Made by a program: the position numbers and the translations under genes. From positions 2,158,880 through 2,174,593 of the forward strand of contig LATQ01000001.1 of NCBI GenBank assembly GCA_001017865.1: a stretch of 15,714 bases of DNA, written 5' to 3'. This stretch comes from Rhodococcus sp. IITR03. Its GTDB lineage: Bacteria; Actinomycetota; Actinomycetes; Mycobacteriales; Mycobacteriaceae. Below, piece by piece: positions 1 through 8,559 of the stretch; position 1 is the stretch's first letter, and the number at the start of each line of letters is the position of its first letter. The notes below the pieces were generated by a model. That model was not told the DNA's origin and did not search any database. It saw only the letters and a list, made by a program, of their open reading frames with translations.

Positions 1-2464
1 GTGCAGCCCGCCCCCCGAGGTCCGCGGCTCCGGAAGACCTGCTGTCGATGCTGTTCGTGAACCTGCGCGCCCACGTCACCGGCCGGTGGCCGCGCGGTGA
101 TCGTCGTCGCCGGTGCGGGCACCGGACAGCGGATCCTCGAGCGGCTGAAGGAGAACGAGGTCCCCGCCGCCAAGCTCGAGCCGGGCACCGAACCGGTGCG
201 CGGGCAGGTCGGTGTCATGCGCGGTTGCCTGCACGAGGCGTCGTCCTCCCCGGCAACGACGACAACGTGGTGCCGGGGCTGGTGGTCGTCACCGAGGCCG
301 ACCTCACCGGCAACCGCGTGGTCACCGAGGGCCGCAAGACTCCCGTCAAGCGTCGCAACCAGGTCGACCCGCTCGCCCTGAACGCCGGTGACTTCGTCGT
401 CCACGACCAGCACGGCATCGGCAAGTTCGTCGAGATGGTCGAGCGGACCGTCGGCGGCGCCCGCCGCGAATATCTCGTCATCGAATACGCACCCGGCAAG
501 CGTGGCCAGCCCGGAGACAAGCTGTTCGTGCCGATGGAACAGCTCGACCAGCTCTCCCGGTACGTCGGCGGCGAGCTGCCGTCCGTCAGCAAGCTCGGCG
601 GATCCGACTGGGCCAACACCAAGCGCAAGGCGCGCAAGGCGGTTCGCGAGATCGCCGGTGAGCTCGTGCGGCTGTACGCGGCGCGGCAGGCCTCGCCCGG
701 CCATGCCTTCGCGCCCGACTCGCCGTGGCAGAAGGAGATGGAGGACGCCTTCCCCTTCACCGAGACACAGGATCAGCTCACGGTGATCTCCGAGGTCAAG
801 GCCGACATGGAGAAGGCGGTGCCGATGGACCGCGTCGTGATCGGCGACGTCGGCTACGGCAAGACCGAGATCGCGGTGCGTGCGGCGTTCAAGGCCGTGC
901 AGGACGGCAAGCAGGTCGCGGTGCTCGTCCCCACGACCCTGCTCGCGCAGCAGCACCTGCAGACCTTCACCGAGCGGATGGCGGCCTTCCCCGTGACGGT
1001 GAAGGGACTGAGCCGGTTCACCGATGCATCCGATTCGCGCGCGATCACCGAGGCATGGCCGACGGCACCGTCGACATCGTCGTCGGCACCCACCGCCTGC
1101 TCCAGACCGGGATCCGCTGGAAGGACCTCGGTCTCGTGATCGTCGACGAGGAGCAGCGTTTCGGCGTCGAGCACAAGGAGCACATCAAGGCGCTGCGCAC
1201 GCACGTCGACGTGCTCACGATGTCGGCCACACCGATCCCGCGAACCCTCGAGATGAGCATGGCCGGGATCCGCGAGATGTCGACCATCCTCACCCCGCCC
1301 GAGGAACGGCACCCGATCCTCACCTATGTGGGTGGCTACAACGACAAGCAGGTCGCCGCGGCGATCCGCCGGGAGTTGCTCCGCGACGGTCAGGTCTTCT
1401 ACGTCCACAATCGGGTGAGCTCGATCGACAAGGCCGCCAAGCGACTCCGCGATCTCGTCCCCGAGGCGCGGGTCGCGGTCGCGCACGGGCAGATGAACGA
1501 GGAGACTCTCGAGAAGACGGTGCAGGGCTTCTGGCAGCGCGAGTTCGATGTGCTGGTGTGCACGACGATCGTCGAGACCGGTCTCGACATCTCGAACGCC
1601 AACACGCTCATCGTCGAACGCGCGGATTCGCTCGGCCTGTCGCAGCTGCACCAGCTGCGCGGTCGCGTCGGGCGTTCGCGTGAGCGCGGCTACGCGTACT
1701 TCCTGTACCCGGCGGAGAAGCCGCTGACGGAGACCGCCTACGACCGGCTCGCCACGATCTCGCAGAACTCCGATCTCGGCGCGGGTATGGCCGTGGCCAT
1801 GAAGGACCTCGAGATCCGCGGCGCCGGTAACGTTCTCGGTGCCGAACAGTCCGGTCATGTCGCCGGGGTGGGCTTCGACCTGTACGTGCGGCTCGTCGGC
1901 GAGGCCGTCGAGGCGTACCGGGCCGCGGCCGACGGCCGCACGGTCACCACCGACGAAGCACCCAAGGAGGTGCGGATCGACCTTCCCGTCGACGCGCACA
2001 TCCCGGCCGACTACGTCGCGTCCGACCGGTTGCGTCTCGAGGCGTACCGCAAGCTCGCCGCTGCGAACGACGACGCCGCGATCGCCACGGTCGTCGACGA
2101 ACTCGTCGACCGCTACGGTCCGTTGCCCGAGGAGGTCCAGCGGCTCGTGTCCGTCGGCCGGTTGCGGTTGCTGTGCCGCGAGTACGGCCTCGAGGAGGTC
2201 GCGGTCACCGGCACCCAGATCCGGATCTCGCCGATGGAACTGCCCGACTCGAAGCAGATGCGGCTGAAGCGGTTGTATCCGGGCGCGCAGTACCGCGCGA
2301 CGAGCGGTCTGGTGCAGCTGCCGATCCCGCGGACCGGCGGGGTCGGATCGGACCGGGTGCGCGACGTGGCGTTGCTGCAGTACATCGCCGACTTCCTGCT
2401 CGCCCTCGACGGCAAGCCGCAGGGTTCGGTGGATCTGAACAGTGCGGCGACGGTGAACGCATGA
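1..2464 (+). CDS. mfd: Transcription-repair coupling factor Mfd (5' partial, frameshifted)
   Basis: Mfd is the ATP-driven translocase that pushes stalled RNA polymerase off DNA and recruits nucleotide excision repair. The N-terminal UvrB-like part lies outside the window. Visible in order: end of the N-terminal region (to about 300), the CarD-like RNA-polymerase-interaction domain with [14 protein letters not shown] (about 390-440), Walker [10 protein letters not shown] (843-869), the DEEQ box (1145-1156), motif [19 protein letters not shown] (about 1650-1695), and the C-terminal TRCF domain (about 1960-2400). The frame is broken three times: an extra C near 82-86, and a lost G near 237 and again near 1052. 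Both losses turn an expected GAGGGC into GAGGC, and homology resumes at once each time, so sequencing error is likelier than decay. The bases before about 45 are too uncertain to read. The stop overlaps the mazG start as ATGA. Confidence 0.93.
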
Positions 2465-3342
2465 CCGACTACACCGCTCTCGCCGAGGCGGCGGCCGTGA
2501 TGGACAGACTGTGGTCGTTCGGGGGTTGGGAGGTCACCCAGACCCACGAGAGTCTGCGCCGCTATCTGATCGAGGAGACCTACGAGGTACTCGACGCCGT
2601 CGAGTCGGGTGATCCGGACGAGCTCCGCGAAGAACTCGGCGACCTGCTGCTGCAGGTGCTGTTCCACTCCCGGATCGCCGAGGCGAACGGCCAGTTCACG
2701 GTGGACGACGTGGCGGCGACCCTCGTCGCCAAGCTCGCCGCGCGCAGCCCGCACCTGACCAACGGGCACACCGGGCCGCTCGACGTCGCGGAACAGGAAG
2801 CGGCGTGGGAGATCGCGAAGAAGGCGGAGAAGGCACGCGCGTCGTGCCTCGACGGGATCGCAATGGCACAGCCTGCACTCTCCCTGGCCGACAAGGTGAT
2901 CGAACGCGCGAGGCGAGCGGGTTTCCCGGAGGACCTGATGCCCGACGCATTGCGGGTCGTCCGGATCACCGGCACGGGTGACACGGAGTCGACGCTCCGA
3001 TCGGCAATCCTCGCGTTCGCCGGATCGATCCGGGCGACGGAGAAGGCCGCGCACACCGACGGGGTTCCGCACGGCGGGCTCGACGAGGATGCGTGGCGTC
3101 GCTACTGGCACCCGCCGACGAGCACCGCGCCTGAATGTGTCTCATCCGACCCAGCGGACCCCGTGCCGGCTGTCGGGTGGAATGCACCAGCGACCCTCGA
3201 ACTCCGGGAACTGCGCCCGCACTTCGGGGAGCAGGTCGGGGACGGTGAGCAGGATGCAATCGGGGGATGCGTCGCGCAGAGCGGTGAGGTCGACGATCGG
3301 GACGTCCGTGCCCGGCATGCGCCGGCCGGCCTTCGCGGGTGA
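2461..3342 (+). CDS. mazG: MazG nucleoside triphosphate pyrophosphohydrolase
   Basis: MazG hydrolyses nucleoside triphosphates to monophosphate and pyrophosphate and helps clear damaged or excess NTPs. The all-alpha MazG fold shows the metal-binding acidic pattern: [10 protein letters not shown] (residues about 38-47) followed by [17 protein letters not shown] (about 58-74). The ATG overlaps the mfd stop, so the two are co-transcribed; mfd-mazG adjacency is also found in mycobacteria. Relative to the roughly 325-residue M. tuberculosis protein it lacks the N-terminal extension. Family similarity appears to end near WRRYW (about 3100-3108). The open frame then runs 230 bases antisense through the 3' end of the convergent methyltransferase gene with low-complexity sequence. 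A TGA in another frame at 3132-3134 would become the natural stop if one base is missing just before it, so the true end may be near 3134. Confidence 0.88.
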   Translation: MTDYTALAEAAAVMDRLWSFGGWEVTQTHESLRRYLIEETYEVLDAVESGDPDELREELGDLLLQVLFHSRIAEANGQFTVDDVAATLVAKLAARSPHLTNGHTGPLDVAEQEAAWEIAKKAEKARASCLDGIAMAQPALSLADKVIERARRAGFPEDLMPDALRVVRITGTGDTESTLRSAILAFAGSIRATEKAAHTDGVPHGGLDEDAWRRYWHPPTSTAPECVSSDPADPVPAVGWNAPATLELRELRPHFGEQVGDGEQDAIGGCVAQSGEVDDRDVRARHAPAGLRG

Positions 3343-4257
3343 CCCATCGGCGACGGCTCCATGAGTGGAGCGGTCGACGCCGTGCGCGCGCGAAGAGCGC
3401 CACGGCCCGGGAGGCCGCGCCGTAGGCGAACACCCGTCGGTGTTCGGCGGCCGACTCCCGCAGCCAGGAGACGAGTTCGTCCACCTGGCGGTCGGCCTGC
3501 CGCTGCAGGGTGCGCAGCGTCGCAGCGCTCGTGATGCCGGTCGCCCGTTCGGCGGCGAGGATCCGGCGCGCGCTCAGTCCCGCATTGGTCCACGGATCCC
3601 GTTCGGCAGCGACCAGCACGGTGCCGCCGTAGAGATCGAAGGTCCAGGCCTCGGAGATGTGCAGTCCCACGTCCTCGAGCAGTCGCCGCAGCGCGGTCAG
3701 CGAGTAGTACGCGAAATGCCCGTGCCGCAGGGCGTTCCACTGTCCTTGCGAGACGATGGCGGAGAGGGTGTGGAACTGCAGCAGCAGCACACCGTCGGGG
3801 GACAGTGACGCCGCGCGTTTGAGGAAGGCCGCGCGCTGATCGGTTTCGTGCATGATGCCGAAACTGTCGAGGACGACGGACGCGGCGGCGCGCCGGGGAC
3901 GGCGGGCCGGAATCCGCGTTCGATCAGCAGGGGAAGCCAGGTGCCGCCGTGCGGGCTGCCGAACTCGATCACCGTGCGGCCCTTCAGCCTGCCGGCCTTC
4001 CCGACCGCCTCGACGGCCTCGCGGGCCTGCTCGCGCAGTGCCTCCGGCTCGATGCCGCGGGGTTCGTCCGGGACGGTGTCGTCGTCCGCCAGTTGCGCGA
4101 GTCCGCACCCGGTGCACAGAACCATCGCCAGTTCGTGGGCTGATTCGGCGGGTGAGGGAGACGAGTCCGCGGATGGAAAGAGATCGGCGGGCGGGACCGC
4201 CCCGAGATCGAGGACTCGTTCGAGGCGATCGTGGCCGCACGCGCGGCACCTGTTCAT
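3142..4257 (-). CDS. Divergent zinc-finger C-methyltransferase-like protein (frameshifted)
   Basis: Last gene of the sugar cassette. It has the three-part layout of sugar C-methyltransferases (TylCIII/TcaB9 group). An N-terminal zinc site has C4-x2-C7 and C48-x2-C51. The middle SAM-type domain contains [11 protein letters not shown] and RHGHFAYY, and the C-terminal domain contains [13 protein letters not shown] and [18 protein letters not shown]. The middle domain is unusual. The SAM loop reads [10 protein letters not shown] instead of the usual E-x-G/A-S-N-D-G-Y, the acidic GIEPS-type strand seen in the sister gene at 6115-7369 is absent (about 33 residues fewer), and the catalytic Y-x-E-H motif is R-H-G-H. 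Two indels break the frame: one lost base near 3890 and one gained near 3393. Read across them the protein is about 371 residues and stops at 3142. ATG at 4257 overlaps the epimerase stop. Family placement is secure; methyl transfer is uncertain. Confidence 0.78.
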
Positions 4258-5293
4258 TCTCGGGACACGCCCGCCGGACGTGGCCGCAGCGTCGGGTCGA
4301 GGCGTCCCGCATCGGACAGCCGCCGCAGATGTGCCAGACGTGTGAAGCGCTGCGTGAAGTCCTCCTTCGTGAGGTCGTCGGCGACGAAGTGCCGGAACAG
4401 TTCGGCTGCGCCCGCGTCGACACTCCACGACGGGACGAAGGCCGGCATGGCGCGGCGGATGGCCGAGAAGTCCACGCGGTACGACCGCGGGTCGGGGCCG
4501 GTCTCGCCCGTGATGGAGACGAACGAACCGGGGACGCGCGGGTGACGGACTCGGCGATGTCGCGTACGCGGACGTTGTTGGACTCGGTGCCGACATTGAA
4601 GGCGGCACAGTACACGTCGCTCTCCGGTGCGGTGAGCGCGCACGCGAACGCGAGGGCGATGTCCTTCGCGTGGACGAGGGGACGCCACGGTGTCCCATCC
4701 GACAGGACGCGCACCTCGCCGGTGAGCACCGCGGTGCCGACGAGATTGTTCACGACGATGTCTGCACGGAGCCGCGGCGAGTATCCGAAGGCCGTGGCGT
4801 TGCGGAGGAATACGGGACAGAAGCCCGAGTCGGCCAGTGCCGCGACGTCGTCCTCGACCCGGACCTTGCTCACGGCGTAGGGCGTGAGCGGACGGAGCGG
4901 GGCGCTCTCGTCCACGAGATCGTCGCCCGCGCTTCCGTACACCGAGCAGGTCGACGCGTAGAGGAACCGGCGCACACCGGCCTCCTTCGCGCACCTGGCG
5001 AGGTGGACGGACCCGAGATGGTTGATGTCGTAGGTGATCTCAGGTGCGAACGCACCGAGCGGGTCGTTCGACAACGCCGCGAGGTGGATGACGGCGTCGA
5101 AACCGGTGAGGTGCTCGACCCCCACATCGCGGATGTCGACGGTCATGCCGGGCGGATCCTGCGGTGCCGTACCGAGGGTGCATTCGGCGAACAGGCCTGT
5201 GTCGAGGCCGACGACCTCGTGACCGCGGGCGAGCAGTTCGGGCACCATGACGGATCCGAGATAACCCTGATGGCCTGTGACGAGTACGCGCAT
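4254..5293 (-). CDS. NAD-dependent epimerase/dehydratase, SDR superfamily (frameshifted)
   Basis: Extended short-chain dehydrogenase that oxidises or epimerises a nucleotide-sugar with bound NAD. The N-terminal Rossmann motif is [10 protein letters not shown] (residues 5-14). The active site shows the Ser/Thr of YASTCSVYG (111-119) and Y139-x3-K143 in [23 protein letters not shown] and [13 protein letters not shown] are typical of UDP-glucose 4-epimerase-like enzymes. ATG at 5293 follows GGGAGAG at suitable spacing. One base is missing near 4536, where GCGGTC is expected and GCGTC is read; across it the protein is about 346 residues, normal for the family. The gene lies 36 bases after the nucleotidylyltransferase and ends in an ATGA overlap with the next methyltransferase. 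No separate 4,6-dehydratase is present, so this is the only redox/epimerase step in the cassette. Exact substrate not determinable. Confidence 0.87.
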
Positions 5294-5329
5294 GTCAATC
5301 TCTCCCGGGATCGTCGGCAGTCATGAGGT

Positions 5330-6118
5330 TCACGAGGTCACCGCCGGTGTCTCCCACACCGTCCACGGATGGATACCGCGTGCGAAGTTGTCGTCGAGTT
5401 CGGCGCGTTCCTTGAAGGTGTCGGCCGGCTTCCAGAAGCCGAAGTGGCGGTAGCCGAACAGTTTTCCCTGTCCTGCGAGCGGACCGCACACGTCGGCGAC
5501 GAGGTCGCCGCCGGGTGGCAGCAGGTCGAAGATCGCCTGGTTCAGGACGAAGTATCCGCCGTTCTCCCAGATGGGGAACTCGCTGACCGGGGTGATCTCC
5601 TTGATCTCACCGTTCTCCGCGACGTCCACGCAGTGGAAGGACGACTGCGGGGGCACGACGAGCATGGAGGCCGTGGCGCCGGACGCGTGGAACGCCTCGA
5701 TCATGTCGTCGAGCGGGGCGTCGGTCAGCACGTCCGCGTAGTTGGCGAGGAAGTACTCGTCGCCGTCGAGATGCTTGCGGACGCGGCGCAGGCGTTCACC
5801 GATCGCCGATTCGAGCCCGGTGTCGACGAAGGTGATCTTCCAGTCGCTGATGTCGGTGCTCAGGCAGTCGACCCGGTTGCCGTGCAGAACGAAGTCGTTG
5901 GACTGTTCCTCGTGGTAGTCGAGGAAGAACTCCTTGATCTTGGACGCGCCGTAGCCGAGGCAGAGGATGAACTCCTTGTGCCCGAAGTGCGCGTAGTACC
6001 GCATGATGTGCCACAGGATCGGGCGCGGACCGACCATCTGCATCGGCTTGGGCATCTGGTCGTTGCGATCGTTGCGCATGCGCATGCCGTAACCGCCGCA
6101 GAACAGTACAACCTTCAT
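5330..6118 (-). CDS. rfbF: Glucose-1-phosphate cytidylyltransferase-like nucleotidylyltransferase
   Basis: Transfers a nucleotide to a sugar-1-phosphate to make an activated NDP-sugar; the RfbF family makes CDP-glucose. The 262-residue protein is intact and of normal length. It has the nucleotide-binding loop FCGGYGMRMR with the downstream PKPM (residues about 6-26), then GPRPILWHIMRYYAHFG, VDTG with GERLRRVRKHL, and GFWKPADTFKERAELD near the C-terminus, all typical of RfbF. Two departures stand out: the loop is GGYGMRM rather than GGLGTRL, and the metal-binding YGDG of RfbF is YADV (in FLANYADVLTD). Nucleotide specificity (CTP or another NTP) is therefore open. The ATG at 6118 overlaps the stop of the upstream methyltransferase, and GGAGG stands about 9 bases before it. 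This is the only long gene in the cassette with no indel. Confidence 0.88.
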   Translation of the reverse strand: MKVVLFCGGYGMRMRNDRNDQMPKPMQMVGPRPILWHIMRYYAHFGHKEFILCLGYGASKIKEFFLDYHEEQSNDFVLHGNRVDCLSTDISDWKITFVDTGLESAIGERLRRVRKHLDGDEYFLANYADVLTDAPLDDMIEAFHASGATASMLVVPPQSSFHCVDVAENGEIKEITPVSEFPIWENGGYFVLNQAIFDLLPPGGDLVADVCGPLAGQGKLFGYRHFGFWKPADTFKERAELDDNFARGIHPWTVWETPAVTS

Positions 6119-7369
6119 GATGTGGTCCTCCAGGACAGTTCGGGTTCACCGATGGTCGTGTGGATGGTGGGGAGGGGGAAGACGAGACGTCCTCCCCAGT
6201 CCGCGATGTAGGCGAGTTGGCGGGTCAGTTCGGGTTCGAGGTTCCAGGGCAGTGCGAGGACGATGTCCGGCCGGTCCTGGGCGATCCGCTCGACGGGTTC
6301 GATGGGGATCCGGGTCCCGGGGTGAAGCGTCCGTGCTTGTACGGATTCCGGTCGACGGTGTAGGACAACAGATCCGGTCGGATCCCGCAGTAGTTGAGCA
6401 GGGTGTTGCCCTTGCCGGGCGCTCCGTAGCCGACCACCGACAAACCATCCTCGCGGCACTGCAGGAGGAAGCGCAGCAGCTCCAGGCGGGAGGTGCGTGC
6501 GAGCGGTTCGAGCCGGAAGTAACCGGTGGGATCGTGCAGCCCTGCGCGCCTTTCGATCTCGAGTATCTCTGCGACGCGCGGTGTGCGGTTCTGTGCGACC
6601 TGCTCGGGTCGTGCCCACACGCGGATCGAGCCACCGTGGGTGTCGAGCAGTTCGACGTCGACGACCCGGAGCCCTCCCGACGCGAGGGCCCGGGCGGCCG
6701 ACAGCACCGTGTAGTACTGGAAGTGTTCGTGGTAGATCGTGTCGAACTGGCCGAGCGCCACCAGGTTCAGAGCGTGGTGGACCTCGATGCTGAGCCAGCC
6801 GTCGTCGGCCATGAGCAGGCGCAGTGCCCGCGTGAATCCGACGAGGTCGGGGACATGGGCGTAGACGTTGTTGGCGACGACGAGGTCCGCGGGTCCGTGT
6901 TCCGACCGGATGCGTTCGGCGAGTTCGACATCGAGGAATCCGGTGTGGGTCGCACGCCGGCGGACCGGGCCGCCTCCCCGACGTTGACCGACGGTTCGAT
7001 GCCGAGGCACCTGATGCCGGCGTCCACAGCGTGACGGAGCAGGTATCCGTCGTTGCTCGCCACCTCGATGAGGGTCGAATCGGGCCGTAGCCGACCGCTT
7101 CCGAGCGCGTCGTGCACGAAGCGCCGGGCATGGTCGACCCACGACTGCGAGTACGAGGAGTAGTAGGCGTACTCGGTGAAGGTGTCCTCCGGCGTGATCA
7201 GCGCGGGTATCTGCAGCAGCAGACAGTCCTCGCACAGACGCAGGTGGAGCGGGTAGGTGCATTCCGGGAGGTCGAGCTGCTCGGCCGTGAGGAATCGTTC
7301 GCACGGGGGAGTGGCTCCGAGATCCAGGATGCTGGTCAGGCGGTCCGAATTGCACAGTCGGCACTTCAT
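6115..7369 (-). CDS. SAM-dependent sugar C-methyltransferase with zinc domain (frameshifted)
   Basis: First gene of the cassette. Likely C-methylates a keto-sugar bound to a nucleotide, as TylCIII or TcaB9 do. The zinc domain has C3-x2-C6 and C46-x2-C49. The SAM domain has the canonical EVASNDGYLL (residues about 102-111), the acidic GIEPS strand (about 122-126), NNVYAHVPDL, and the catalytic YHEH in IYHEHFQYY. The C-terminal domain has GYGAPGKGNTLLNYCGI. Two single-base losses break the frame, near 6953 and near 6320; across them the protein is about 418 residues, normal for the family. ATG at 7369 is chosen because the conserved MKCRLC begins there and a G-rich stretch precedes it; the upstream in-frame codons to 7456 run through the leader. 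The stop overlaps the rfbF-like start as ATGA. Confidence 0.87.
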
Positions 7370-7601
7370 GCGGGTGCCCCCTCGCTGGAAGAGCGTGTCC
7401 GGGCCGGCGCCCGAACTCGATGCCCCCAATAAACCATACTCAAAGAAGGGAAACAAGCCGAAAAAAGACTTTAGTTTGGTTTTCGTGTTTGCTGGAAACC
7501 TGCCGTCTCACCCCCTAATCTCATATCCGTATTCGTTGTGCCGGTGTCGGGCAGTGCACGCGAAGCAGGGGGAAGCTGGACGTGTTTGGAGGAACTGCCC
7601 G
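7370..7601. promoter_or_regulatory. Divergent AT-rich control region between the sugar cassette and the signalling operon
   Basis: This 232-base gap separates the two divergently transcribed operons. Bases 7431-7490 are about 65% A+T, against a strongly GC-rich surround. Within it, AAACA (7451-7455) and GAAAA (7460-7464) mirror TTTTC (7480-7484) and TGTTT (7486-7490), an imperfect dyad. A small hairpin, CGGGC/GCCCG with a four-base loop, lies at 7400-7413 in the minus-strand leader. Possible -10 elements for the plus operon are TAATCT (7516-7521) or TATTCG (7530-7535), and TATGGT is readable on the minus strand near 7433-7438. None has a convincing -35 partner, so no promoter is called precisely. 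Confidence 0.5.
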
Positions 7602-7607
7602 ATGTCG
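7542..7607 (+). promoter_or_regulatory. Leader hairpin that includes the start codon of the signalling operon
   Basis: Bases 7542-7555 pair without interruption with 7594-7607: 14 pairs, three of them G-U, with a seven-pair GC-rich core GGGCAGT/ACTGCCC. The descending arm contains the ATG at 7602-7604. The Shine-Dalgarno GGAGGA (7588-7593) lies immediately beside it in a short unpaired stretch. Inside, CACG (7557-7560) pairs with CGTG (7581-7584), making a two-tier hairpin. Such a fold in the mRNA could limit initiation until it is opened. It matches no riboswitch class I know; no energy or covariation was calculated. Confidence 0.5.
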
Positions 7608-8066
7608 TTTCAAATCGTGGAGCGCCACGAAACCCTCGTTGCCGGCATTCCGGTTCGTAGTCCCCGCCGAGCTCTCGGCCGACTCCGAGATCCGCACCTC
7701 GAAGAGGCATGGGCTGCTCTGCTGAAAGGGGAGACGTACGGTCCGTTCGCTGCCGCCTACACCGATCACGCGGAAGACATAGATTCGTACTACACGCAGA
7801 CCGTGGGGTTCTGCTGCTCGTCGGTCGACGACGTCCCCGAGGGGTATGTCGTATCCCGTGTTCCGGCCGGCACCTACGCGAAGTTCTCCGCGGTGGGAAG
7901 CCGATTCACGGACGTCTTCGACGACCTGTGGCGCCAGATCTGGGACGCCGAAGCGGAGGGTGAGATCACCCGCGCCTTCACCGGTGATTTCGAGACCTAC
8001 CCGCACGCCTTCGGAATCGAACTCTATGTCGCGATTGTCGACCCGAGGCAGGAGGCGGACCGATGA
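7602..8066 (+). CDS. GyrI-like / AraC-type effector-binding domain protein
   Basis: A stand-alone small-molecule-binding domain of the GyrI-like (AraC_E_bind) superfamily, 154 residues, with no DNA-binding helix-turn-helix and no signal peptide. The signature reads GYVVSRVPAGTYAKF in the middle, then DLWRQIWDAEAEG, and the closing FETYPHAFGIELYVAIVDP, whose Glu in IELYVAI usually faces the ligand pocket. ATG at 7602 is supported by GGAGGA at 7588-7593 and by the conserved start FQIVERHETLVAGI. It is the first gene of a tight five-gene plus-strand operon and overlaps the next gene by four bases. Such domains bind or sequester hydrophobic or cationic ligands; the ligand here is unknown. Initiation may be restrained by the leader hairpin. 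Confidence 0.75.
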   Translation: MSFQIVERHETLVAGIPVRSPRRALGRLRDPHLEEAWAALLKGETYGPFAAAYTDHAEDIDSYYTQTVGFCCSSVDDVPEGYVVSRVPAGTYAKFSAVGSRFTDVFDDLWRQIWDAEAEGEITRAFTGDFETYPHAFGIELYVAIVDPRQEADR

Positions 8067-8488
8067 CGTTCACGGTCGTGAAGGCGGAGTCCTGCCTAGT
8101 CGGCGGACTCGTGGTCCCGGGAGCGGAGCCGGGAGTTTTCGGAGAATCGGGCGATTTGACCGATTTTACATTGGAGCGGTTGCGGCTGAGGAAGATTCGC
8201 GATCTCGTGGCCGTGTTCACCTGCCATCCGCGAGTGGGATGGTCCGCGGTCTTCGGATACCGGCTGGACGATCCGGACGATCTGGAGACGGGCGACTCGA
8301 TGATCCGGGTCGGCGAGCGGTACGCGGCGCGGTTCGTGCCCGACGGGCCGTCCCCCGACCTCTACAAGGATCTGTGGCGGCAGGTCGAGATGGCAGAGAA
8401 GGAAGGTGTGATCAACCGCGCCTACACCCAGGAGGTGGCGGTCATACCGGAGCGGGGCGAACCCGTGTTGTACATATCCGTGGTCTGA
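8063..8488 (+). CDS. Second GyrI-like effector-binding domain protein
   Basis: A 141-residue cytosolic protein that appears to be a diverged tandem copy of the preceding gene. LYKDLWRQVEMAEKEGVINRAYTQ aligns with the DLWRQIWDAEAEGEITRAFT segment next door, and the end PVLYISVV matches the family's final beta strand. The conserved Glu before that strand is less clear than in the first copy, so its pocket is probably altered. The ATG overlaps the upstream stop as ATGA, implying translational coupling. The first 60 residues resemble the first copy only weakly. Assignment rests mainly on the shared C-terminal half and tandem position. A role as partner, for example a heterodimer, of the first copy is inference. 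Confidence 0.6.
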   Translation: MTFTVVKAESCLVGGLVVPGAEPGVFGESGDLTDFTLERLRLRKIRDLVAVFTCHPRVGWSAVFGYRLDDPDDLETGDSMIRVGERYAARFVPDGPSPDLYKDLWRQVEMAEKEGVINRAYTQEVAVIPERGEPVLYISVV

Positions 8489-8543
8489 GCATGTCCCGGT
8501 TCGTCGAGCGCACAACCTCGTCGGGGGGCGCTCGGCGGGCCGC

Positions 8544-8553
8544 GGGAGGAAGG
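8544..8553 (+). promoter_or_regulatory. Strong ribosome binding site deciding a GTG start
   Basis: GGGAGGAAGG lies six bases before GTG at 8560. The alternative in-frame ATG at 8491, two bases after the previous stop, has no Shine-Dalgarno and would add 23 residues of low-complexity Ser/Gly/Arg sequence. The GTG is preferred. Confidence 0.6.
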
Positions 8554-8559
8554 TCGTCC

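Noticed and set aside
854..1999. A 381-codon minus-strand frame inside mfd
   Set aside because: Antisense to conserved Mfd helicase motifs; its composition is that of a shadow frame.
2966..5293. A single 775-codon minus-strand protein starting as an epimerase and ending opposite mazG
   Set aside because: It is a chance join. The epimerase part leaves this frame near 4536 and the second methyltransferase enters and leaves it near 3890 and 3393. Two separate genes with an ATGA overlap explain the homology.
7491..7601. A c-di-GMP (GEMM) riboswitch in the leader of the signalling operon
   Set aside because: The leader is structured, but the conserved GEMM-I core was not found; the pairing seen is a simple start-codon hairpin.
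8491..8559. ATG at 8491 as the start of the acyltransferase-like gene
   Set aside because: It has no Shine-Dalgarno and would add a low-complexity extension. GTG at 8560 has GGGAGGAAGG at ideal spacing, though coupling from 8488 cannot be excluded.
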